NCBI GenBank assembly: GCA_038320555.1
Contig: JBBQEJ010000162.1
Coordinates: forward strand, 1-11,654
DNA: 11,654 nucleotides
Direction: 5' to 3'
From: JALZOC01 sp038320555
GTDB taxonomy: Bacteria > Acidobacteriota > Vicinamibacteria > Vicinamibacterales > 2-12-FULL-66-21
Every line of letters begins with the position of its first letter. Positions within the stretch are counted from its first letter, which is position 1. Shown in pieces: positions 5,716-11,654 of this stretch. The notes beneath the pieces are model-generated. The model saw nothing but the letters and a program-made list of their open reading frames with translations. It did not search any database and was not told where the DNA came from. A program made the position numbers and the translations under genes.

Positions 5716-6615
5716 ATGTCAATACGTCCAGTCAAACGAATCATTCAGGCCAAACCCACCATTGAAGGCGCGGGCGTCAAGCTCCGGCGCGGATTCGGCT
5801 TCGGCGACACGACGGACTTCGATCCCTTCCTGTTGTTCGACGATTTCCGCAACGACGTGCCGCGCGACTTCCTGGCGGGGTTCCCGTGGCACCCGCACCG
5901 CGGCATTGAGACAATCACCTACGTGCTCGCGGGAACGGTCGAACACGGCGACAGCCTCGGCAACCGTGGCGCGCTCGGCGCGGGCGACGTGCAGTGGATG
6001 ACGGCCGGCAGCGGCATCATCCACCAGGAAATGCCGCGCGGCGACGCGCAGGGCAGGATGCACGGCTTCCAGCTCTGGGCGAACCTGCCGGCCTCATTGA
6101 AAATGACGGCCCCACGCTACCAGGACGTCACGGCAGGCGACATTCCGACGATCATCGATGACGACGGGACCAGCGTGCGTGTCGTGTGCGGGGAATTCTG
6201 GGGGAAGCGCGGACCGGTGGAGGGCATCGCAGCCGAGCCCTCCTACCTCGACGTCTCGGTGCCGCCGGGGAAACGAAAGACGCTGCCTGTCGAAGTCACG
6301 CGGCATGCGTTCGCGTATGTCTTCGCGGGATCCGGAGTGTTCCACAACGCGTCGCATCCGCTGCCGGTGAAGACCGACAACACGGGCGATCTCGACGCCG
6401 CGGTTTACCGGGAAGCGGGGGATCGATCGCTGGTCGTGTTCGATCGCGGCGACAACGTCACCGTGCAGGCGGGCGAGATGGGGATTCGTTTTCTGCTGGT
6501 CTCGGGGAAGCCCCTCGAGGAACCCATTGCGTGGCACGGCCCGGTGGTGATGAACACCGAGGAAGAATTGCGCCAGGCATTTCGCGAGATTCGCGAGGGC
6601 ACCTTCATCAAGTGA
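5716..6615 (+). CDS. Pirin-family cupin protein
   Basis: A 299-aa two-domain cupin of normal pirin length, cytoplasmic with no signal peptide. The N-terminal domain holds the pirin metal site in full: H59 and H61 in PWHPHRGIETITYVLAG, then H103 and E105 in GSGIIHQEMP. The spacing matches the His-His-His-Glu iron site known from human pirin. The C-terminal pirin domain covers about 180-290. Bacterial pirins include quercetin dioxygenases such as E. coli YhhW, and proteins proposed to tune central metabolism or stress responses; the sequence does not decide among these. AAGG at 5705-5708 is a good ribosome site. The gene stands alone, divergent from MATE, and its 3' end faces a hairpin. Confidence 0.9.
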   Translation: MSIRPVKRIIQAKPTIEGAGVKLRRGFGFGDTTDFDPFLLFDDFRNDVPRDFLAGFPWHPHRGIETITYVLAGTVEHGDSLGNRGALGAGDVQWMTAGSGIIHQEMPRGDAQGRMHGFQLWANLPASLKMTAPRYQDVTAGDIPTIIDDDGTSVRVVCGEFWGKRGPVEGIAAEPSYLDVSVPPGKRKTLPVEVTRHAFAYVFAGSGVFHNASHPLPVKTDNTGDLDAAVYREAGDRSLVVFDRGDNVTVQAGEMGIRFLLVSGKPLEEPIAWHGPVVMNTEEELRQAFREIREGTFIK

Positions 6616-6682
6616 TGTTCGACAATTCGACGAGCAGCCGCACGTGACGCCGGCCTTGTCCGCCGAACCTCACGAAGCGAGG

Positions 6683-6719
6683 CGGAAGCCACATGAATTT
6701 GGGCATCCTGTGGCTTCCG
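6683..6719. terminator. Hairpin between convergent pirin and exported-protein genes
   Basis: CGGAAGCCACA (6683-6693) and TGTGGCTTCCG (6709-6719) are perfect 11-bp arms around a 15-nt loop. A further TTGTGGCTTCG copy follows at about 6729-6739, so two alternative right arms exist. The place, between two facing stop codons, fits a bidirectional transcript end. No U-tract is present. Confidence 0.5.
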
Positions 6720-6747
6720 GCTGTGTATTTGTGGCTTCGTTTTCCGC

Positions 6748-7401
6748 CTACATCTTCTTGCGCACGATCCGGACAACCGACGCGTGCTTCGCGCCGTCGA
6801 TGTCGTGATACGTGACGCTGACGCTGTCGCCGTCGTGCACGAGATCGGTGATCGTGGGCTTGCTGCCTGCTTCGGTCATCTTCCTGGCGGCCGTGCCGAT
6901 GCCGGTACCCGACACGGTCGTCTTGTTGTCGACCGTGAAGGTTTCGTCGCCGGCCTTGCCTTTGATGGTCAACGAGGACCCGCTCACCGCCGACACGACA
7001 CCAGTTGCCGTCTGGGCCTTGGCTGCGGGCGCCGCGGGGCCTGCGGTGGCGGCCGGAGCAGGCGGCACCGATGCGATCCGCCGAACCATATCGGCGTGCA
7101 TCCCCTGGACATGGTAAGTGACCTCGACAGCCTGACCGGTCTTGACCACGTCGGTCAGCACCGGGCCGGGCTTCCCTTCCGCCTTCGCCTCTCGCGTCTT
7201 CGTCGATCCGCCCGGCGCCACGACTTCCGTCTTGCCGTCGACCGCAAAGGTCATATCCTGGTCTCCGACCTTCACGGTGATGGAACTGGCGCCGACCGTC
7301 GTGACCGAGCCTTTCACGGTCTTGGTCGCCTGGGCCATCGCCGCTGGCGGCGCCGCCGCCAGGAGCACCGCACATCCGAGCATCGCAATCAATCGCTTCA
7401 T
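6748..7401 (-). CDS. Exported protein with a tandemly duplicated small beta domain
   Basis: A 217-aa protein with a signal peptide (MKRLIAMLGCAVLLAAAPPA, likely cleaved after AMA-QA near 24). Two matching domains follow: about 28-110 (VKGSVTTVGASSITVKVGDQ to VEVTYHVQGMHADMVRRI) and about 131-213 (ATGVVSAVSGSSLTIKGKAG to VSVTYHDIDGAKHASVVRIV). A Pro/Ala linker (112-130) joins them. Each carries GxV, SS(I/L)T(I/V)K, TF.VD.KT, a variable loop, a TD(V/L)V..G..V.VTYH strand and a final V-R-I strand. This resembles the DUF5666-like small beta-barrel type found in periplasmic proteins; the function is unknown. The start at 7401 has AGGA five bases upstream. A longer frame to 7494 has no signal peptide at its end and is rejected. 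Confidence 0.78.
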   Translation of the reverse strand: MKRLIAMLGCAVLLAAAPPAAMAQATKTVKGSVTTVGASSITVKVGDQDMTFAVDGKTEVVAPGGSTKTREAKAEGKPGPVLTDVVKTGQAVEVTYHVQGMHADMVRRIASVPPAPAATAGPAAPAAKAQTATGVVSAVSGSSLTIKGKAGDETFTVDNKTTVSGTGIGTAARKMTEAGSKPTITDLVHDGDSVSVTYHDIDGAKHASVVRIVRKKM

Positions 7402-7424
7402 GGAATTCCTGCCTCCGTGCGTCA

Positions 7425-7453
7425 CTGTAAACTGCGCGGGGTCTCGATAGCAA
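7425..7453 (-). promoter_or_regulatory. Possible promoter of the exported-protein gene
   Basis: On the minus strand TTGCTA (7453-7448) and TTACAG (7430-7425) are 17 bp apart, placing a start about 17 bases before the ATG with the ribosome site inside the leader. The -10 match is poor. Confidence 0.28.
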
Positions 7454-7540
7454 CAGTTCTTACCCGGCGCTTCCGTAGAGCCTTTTCTAAACAAAACCAG
7501 GAGATTGATACCCTGAAAGAGCGCCTTCCGGCCGCCTGAC

Positions 7541-7555
7541 CTCCTGTAAGAACCC
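7541..7555 (-). repeat. Single unit related to the GGGTTCT decamer
   Basis: Minus-strand GGGTTCTTACAGGAG lies seven bases after the PrsW-family stop codon. It matches the last direct unit of the 4167 array (GGGTTCTACAGGAG, 4207-4220) with one inserted T. It is a third example directly downstream of a stop codon. Confidence 0.4.
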
Positions 7556-7562
7556 CGGTGTA

Positions 7563-8573
7563 TTACGTCCGTTTGCGCGACTGTGCGAGCAGCTGCCGGT
7601 GCCAGCGATCGCGATCGCTTGTCACCTGTAATGGCCGCAGCGCGATGAGTCCGACCTTGCCGATGGAGCGCTGAAGGTACTCGCGTTCGTCGAAGCTGGC
7701 ATCGAGATCCTCGTCGCCCGCCAGCTCCAGGCCCGCCTCACGCGCCATGATCAGGGCGCGCGCGTGCACGGAGAGCTCGAGCTCGAGGCGCAGCAGGCAG
7801 TACATGTCGGCGACGACGACGCCTGGAAACCGCGAGCGCAACTCCTGCAAGTACTGACCGAATCGGGTCAGCGTGAAGTGCTCCGACGCCACGAGCTGCA
7901 GCACCTCGATGTCGAGGTCCATGCCCGCTCCCATCCACTCGCGCGTTGCGCGCTCGCTGCGATCGAACACGAACAGGAGCAACAGCGGCAGCACGAGCAT
8001 CACGACCGCGGCCTGCACCATCGGAGGCAGCGGCAAGTGGTTGAATCCGGAGTGGATCGCGATCGCGGCGGCGAGCCCCGGAAGGAAGGCGACGTGGGGC
8101 CGTCGCGGGTACCGGTCGGCCAGCGCGCGCGCCAGAATCGCGAAGATGGCTGTCGCGCCACCGTGCAGCATTGCAGTACCGAGACCGCGCACGAGCCAGA
8201 GCGCCAGCGGCGCCACACCGAACGCGTGGAGATACGTGACGTTCTCGACGAGCGCGAAGCCCGCGCCGACGGCAAAGCCCTGCACGGCCGCGTCCACCAG
8301 AAACCCCGCGCGCCCGCGCAGGATGAGCACAACGATGATGCTGGCCTTGAGTGTTTCTTCGATGACCGGCGCGATGTAGTACGAGGCCGCCTCGCCAGTC
8401 CTGAGATCGAGCCCAAGCGCGGACCATAGCCAGAGGGAAATCAAGGCCGCGGCGGCCCCCCCGGCCAGTGCGGCCAGGATCCATCGGATGGGAACGAGCT
8501 TGAAACTGTCCATCATGAACAGGACAGCCAGAAAGCCGATAACGGGCAGCAGCGCGAGCGAGATGCTCAGCAT
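7563..8573 (-). CDS. PrsW-family intramembrane protease with C-terminal extension
   Basis: A 336-aa polytopic membrane protein. The PrsW core covers about residues 1-205, with about seven hydrophobic segments. It has the family's three motifs: E72-E73 in APVIEETLKAS, F106-E110 in GFALVENVTY, and H137 in GTAMLHGGAT. A further AIHSGFNHL follows at 172-180 (H174, H179). PrsW of Bacillus cuts the anti-sigma factor RsiW within or near the membrane; relatives share the CPBP/Abi glutamate-histidine fold. After the core come about 130 soluble, charged residues (207-336), not part of the short Bacillus protein, of unknown fold. The start at 8573 overlaps the upstream stop as TGATG. A longer open frame to 8846 is an out-of-frame shadow of the upstream gene. 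Confidence 0.82.
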   Translation of the reverse strand: MLSISLALLPVIGFLAVLFMMDSFKLVPIRWILAALAGGAAAALISLWLWSALGLDLRTGEAASYYIAPVIEETLKASIIVVLILRGRAGFLVDAAVQGFAVGAGFALVENVTYLHAFGVAPLALWLVRGLGTAMLHGGATAIFAILARALADRYPRRPHVAFLPGLAAAIAIHSGFNHLPLPPMVQAAVVMLVLPLLLLFVFDRSERATREWMGAGMDLDIEVLQLVASEHFTLTRFGQYLQELRSRFPGVVVADMYCLLRLELELSVHARALIMAREAGLELAGDEDLDASFDEREYLQRSIGKVGLIALRPLQVTSDRDRWHRQLLAQSRKRT

Positions 8574-11518
8574 CACTTCAGAATCTTGACCGACAGCATC
8601 GCCTCCCGGCGCGGCGCGTAGCCGTCCTCGAAGGCGACGGCGGCGCCGGCTGACACGGTGAGCTCGAGCGTTGAGAGGAGCCCGAAACGGAAATCGAGCT
8701 GCGCGCCGGTGTCGGTGAGCACGCGTCGCACCTCGCGCGCATCCACGTTGGTGGCAAGCCCCCCCACAAAGATCGCGGGCCGGGCCCACGACGCATAGAA
8801 ACCAGGCCTTCCCACACGACGGAACCGCACCGGCGGAAGGTTCCACTCCAACATTGATTTGACAAACGCACGGCCGGCAATCTCGTCGAGCGACGCCCCA
8901 GGGAAGCTGTAGACGTCGCGATAGCGCTTTTCGTCGCGATGATCGACCCAGTTGTTGCCGAAGGCGCCGAAATAAAAGTTTGCGAACGGGTCGTCGCGGC
9001 TTCGCGGAGAGAACCCGGCGGCGGTGCGCAGCCAGATCGACGAATGCCCGGCCGGCACCGCCAGGCTTCGATCGAACGTGCCCTCAAAGAGCGGCACGAC
9101 GCTCCCATTCACCCGATTGCTCTGCGCCTCCAGAGACCACCGTCGTCCCGTCTCGTCGTCGACATGGCCGAGGGAACTGCGAAGATCCTGGTCGACGAGC
9201 CGCGCGTCGAGCGTGAAGAGCCGCTTCACATCCACAGCAACGTTCTGGAATTCAGGAAGACGATCGAGGTTCCCCGCGAAGCGGGCGCTCACGTCAAGGT
9301 CCAGGCGGTGGGGCAGATCGAAGATCAGCGTCTGTTTCTTGCCAACCTGAAGCACATAGCCTTTGCGGCCGGTTTTGGTGGGGCCGAAGAGATCGTAGAA
9401 ATCCCCCGCGTTGAGCTCGAAGCGGCCGCGCCAATCGAAGCGCTCGTAGTCGGCCTTGAGATGCAGGCGCTCCGACTGCGGCAACTCGCCTGCGGGAGAA
9501 TACGACGCAACGAGGCTTGCGCGGTTGAACTGCAGCGGATCGGAAAAATTTAAACGCATGCCGGCGGCGGCGGTGTCCTTGTATCCCTGAACCACCGGAT
9601 AAAACGATTCGCGCTTGAGGCCCCCGGCAAGTCGATACTTGCCGGTCTGCTGCATCGAGTCGAACGGCACATCCGCCGGTGACCCGACCGACCAGCTCTT
9701 GACGATCGGGTGTTCCGCCGCAAGACGCTCGCCGAGGAAAGTGATCGCGCTGACATCCTCGAGCGGACGCGGCTGGATGCGCGTTGGAACGAACCCCGCA
9801 CCCGAATACCGGAACACAATCAATCCGCCGTCGGCCAGCGGAATCGGCCGGAAGAAGCCGGTCTCCGCGTTGGTGACGGCGTCGAGCTTCTTCGTCTCGA
9901 GATCGTAGCGAAAGATGTTCGAGACGCCGGTAAAGTACGAGCTGCCGTAGAGCGCGCGGCCGTCCGGCGTGAAGGTAAAGCCATTGGGCACCGCTGTGCC
10001 GAAATCAAACGTCGCCAGCGAAGCCGCATCGGGTCCTGTCAGCGTGGTGGTCTCGAACACCCGCACCTGCTGCTTCCCGCTGATCTCGCCGAACGACGCG
10101 ACGACGCGTGAGCCGTCAGGCGAGAGGTCGAGGTCGTACATCACGGTCCCATACGGCCACGTCACGACCTGCTTCCATTCGCGGTAGGGCGGCGCGATCC
10201 GCACCAGTGTGCAGATGCCGTTCAGATGCCGTATGCCCCAGAGCGAGCGGTCCGCGCGATTGAAGGCGAGATCGCCGATCCGCGCGTCCTTCATCAGCAT
10301 CTGCTGCCGCCCGGTCGCGGGATCGAGCCGCATCAGATCTCGGTACGACCCGTTGTCCCTCGTATAGAACAACCTGCGGTCGTACGGATCCCACGCGAGC
10401 GACGCCACGGTAAAAATCGTTGGGCCCTTGATGTCCGCCAGCTTGTCGATCCGGCCGGCCTCGGCGGCGATGGCCGCGACGTGCGAGACGACGCCTGGAT
10501 AATTGAGAGCGGCGTAAATCTTTCTCGCTTCCGGATCGTAGAAGGCGCGCGACACCGACCCAAGCGCCCGCGTCGTGATATCGACATACGGCGTGACAGG
10601 ATATGTGCGGATAGCCGCGAGATTGCGCTCCTGGAAATCGCGCTCGTCCTTCTCCCACGCGGCCCATGCCAGTTCAATGGACGTGCCGAAGACACGCTTG
10701 AACTGCGTGGCATAGTACGCCCGGCTGCCCTCGTGGCGCGAGACCCATTCGATCACCTTCTCGGGTGAATAGTGCCGCCCGAGCCAGGTCATGAATCGCG
10801 TGCCGTAGAGGTACGAGTTCACCTGCACCTGGAAGTCAATCTGCGTGCCCTCCGAGACCAGTCCCAGCGGATCGTAAAACGGCGTCTTGTCGCGGACCAT
10901 GGATCGAAAGACCATCTCGTCGTAGCCACTCTGCGCCCGACCGAGGCCGGCAGACATCCACGTATCCACGAACACCGCAATTCCCTCGTGATACCACCGC
11001 GGCGACGCCACCCGCGGCGTCGTCAACAGAAAGTACAGGATTGACTCCGGATGATCGGGAACCGGCGCGACCTTCCCTCCAAACAGCGACCTGAAGAATC
11101 GATCGGAGCCGGCGGCCTGATCCATCGTCGCGATGTGAACCAGTTCGTGGTTCATCAGGATGTTCATCCGCTCGTTGCCGGCGATCGTCTCGAACGCAAA
11201 ATTCAGCGGCGCGATCTCGACTGTGACGACGTCGCGCGGCACAACCGAGGCACCCGCATTCCCGGTATCGGAAATGTCGGTCAGGAGGAGCATCACCGGA
11301 TCTTTCGGATGGAAATCAAAGAGGCGGCTCTGGAACGCGAGCGAGTTGAGAAACGTGCGCGCGGCATGCGGAACGAGGAACGTCTCGGAGGGGTTGAGAT
11401 ACACGAGCCGCATGCCCGCGACGCCGACGACGCTCAGTTGCGCGGAGGCGGGGGTTGCGGAGAGGAGGATCGCAAGCGCGATGGAGAACGCCGCAACCCG
11501 CGGCGGCACGAGACGCAT
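8573..11518 (-). CDS. Secreted zinc-peptidase, beta-propeller and barrel-like fusion protein
   Basis: A 981-aa protein. A signal peptide ends at about residue 27 (LLSATPASA-Q). A gluzincin-type metallopeptidase domain follows (about 30-300): HELVH at 124-128 with catalytic E125, and a third zinc ligand E178 in WYHEGIAVFVDTW, as in the peptidase MA-like group. Residues about 317-592 read as a TolB/WD40-like beta-propeller (SLAWDPYDRRLFYTRD, DLDLSPDGSRVVASF, GFTFTPDGRALYGSS). Residues about 622-981 are rich in alternating beta strands (RLAGGLKRESFYPV to AMLSVKILK) and look like an outer-membrane barrel, though the last residue is not the usual aromatic. The start at 11518 gives the signal peptide directly; the open frame to 11602 adds 28 residues ahead of it. 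No Shine-Dalgarno is visible. The stop is joined to the PrsW-family gene by TGATG. Confidence 0.82.
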   Translation of the reverse strand: MRLVPPRVAAFSIALAILLSATPASAQLSVVGVAGMRLVYLNPSETFLVPHAARTFLNSLAFQSRLFDFHPKDPVMLLLTDISDTGNAGASVVPRDVVTVEIAPLNFAFETIAGNERMNILMNHELVHIATMDQAAGSDRFFRSLFGGKVAPVPDHPESILYFLLTTPRVASPRWYHEGIAVFVDTWMSAGLGRAQSGYDEMVFRSMVRDKTPFYDPLGLVSEGTQIDFQVQVNSYLYGTRFMTWLGRHYSPEKVIEWVSRHEGSRAYYATQFKRVFGTSIELAWAAWEKDERDFQERNLAAIRTYPVTPYVDITTRALGSVSRAFYDPEARKIYAALNYPGVVSHVAAIAAEAGRIDKLADIKGPTIFTVASLAWDPYDRRLFYTRDNGSYRDLMRLDPATGRQQMLMKDARIGDLAFNRADRSLWGIRHLNGICTLVRIAPPYREWKQVVTWPYGTVMYDLDLSPDGSRVVASFGEISGKQQVRVFETTTLTGPDAASLATFDFGTAVPNGFTFTPDGRALYGSSYFTGVSNIFRYDLETKKLDAVTNAETGFFRPIPLADGGLIVFRYSGAGFVPTRIQPRPLEDVSAITFLGERLAAEHPIVKSWSVGSPADVPFDSMQQTGKYRLAGGLKRESFYPVVQGYKDTAAAGMRLNFSDPLQFNRASLVASYSPAGELPQSERLHLKADYERFDWRGRFELNAGDFYDLFGPTKTGRKGYVLQVGKKQTLIFDLPHRLDLDVSARFAGNLDRLPEFQNVAVDVKRLFTLDARLVDQDLRSSLGHVDDETGRRWSLEAQSNRVNGSVVPLFEGTFDRSLAVPAGHSSIWLRTAAGFSPRSRDDPFANFYFGAFGNNWVDHRDEKRYRDVYSFPGASLDEIAGRAFVKSMLEWNLPPVRFRRVGRPGFYASWARPAIFVGGLATNVDAREVRRVLTDTGAQLDFRFGLLSTLELTVSAGAAVAFEDGYAPRREAMLSVKILK

Positions 11519-11562
11519 TGGGTAAGAGTATGGGATTTGCGGCGGGAGGACCGAAAGAAGTG

Positions 11563-11593
11563 AAAAAATGGACAGGTGCTCGTGCACCTGTCC
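11563..11593 (-). terminator. Intrinsic-terminator-like hairpin upstream of the peptidase gene
   Basis: GGACAGGTGC (11570-11579) and GCACCTGTCC (11584-11593) are perfect 10-bp arms with a 4-nt loop. Read on the minus strand the stem is followed by ATTTTTT (11569-11563). It should end transcription of a minus-strand gene beyond the right edge, or attenuate the peptidase gene 45 bases further on. Confidence 0.6.
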
Positions 11594-11608
11594 CTCGTGC
11601 ACTGTCCC
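11580..11608. repeat. Tandem copy of the hairpin arm
   Basis: TCGTGCACCTGTCCC (11580-11594) is followed at once by TCGTGCACTGTCCC (11595-11608), the same unit less one C. The duplication extends the hairpin arm and recalls REP-like GTGCACCTGTCC palindromes. Confidence 0.5.
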
Positions 11609-11654
11609 TTGAGATTCTCAGTTTCCCATCGCGGCTGCGAATCTGGGAGTCCCC

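Noticed and set aside
7402..7494. N-terminal extension of the exported protein
   Set aside because: It would bury the signal peptide; the ATG at 7401 has a good ribosome site.
8574..8846. N-terminal extension of the PrsW-family frame
   Set aside because: It lies wholly inside the peptidase gene in another frame, is Arg/Gly-rich without membrane helices, and the TGATG start at 8573 explains the gene better.

Overview
The window is GC-rich chromosomal DNA from a bacterium with an outer membrane: it encodes a secreted peptidase/beta-propeller/barrel-like protein. The mix of genes (a RodZ-like helix-turn-helix membrane protein, an APC permease, MATE, pirin, a PrsW-family protease, a TolB-like propeller metallopeptidase, two vapBC pairs) and short decamer arrays at gene ends would suit a soil or sediment Acidobacteriota, perhaps Vicinamibacteria. 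That placement is an inference from general character; no marker gene is present. No rRNA, tRNA, CRISPR array, phage gene or transposase gene was seen.

Layout. 1-394 has no gene I can support. At 395-1179 (+) a 53-aa membrane micro-protein overlaps, through a TTGA junction, a RodZ-like HTH protein with two membrane helices. At 1276-2658 (+) lies an APC-superfamily amino acid permease. At 2692-4163 two toxin-antitoxin modules sit back to back and diverge from a shared 141-bp control region. One has an AbrB/MazE-fold antitoxin (-), the other a ribbon-helix-helix-type antitoxin (+), and both toxins are PIN-domain nucleases with all four acidic residues. A 30-bp palindrome (14-bp perfect arms) abuts the first antitoxin. 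A TTGACA promoter with three 7-bp-spaced TGATG repeats precedes the second. Arrays of a GGGTTCT-led 10-bp unit bracket the double cassette on both sides, and a lone related unit follows the PrsW-family stop codon.

At 4251-5621 (-) is a MATE exporter, divergent from a pirin-family protein at 5716-6615 (+) with an intact His-His-His-Glu metal site. At 6748-7401 (-) is an exported protein made of one domain duplicated in tandem. At 7563-11518 (-) a two-gene unit joined by a TGATG overlap encodes a 981-aa secreted zinc-peptidase/beta-propeller/barrel-like protein and, downstream, a PrsW-family intramembrane protease with an extra soluble C-terminal region. A perfect 10-bp hairpin with a U-tract lies just upstream of this unit.

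The most interesting items are the double vapBC island with its decamer brackets and visible control DNA, and the coupled pair of a secreted metallopeptidase with an intramembrane protease. Family names come from reading motifs by eye; no database search was possible.
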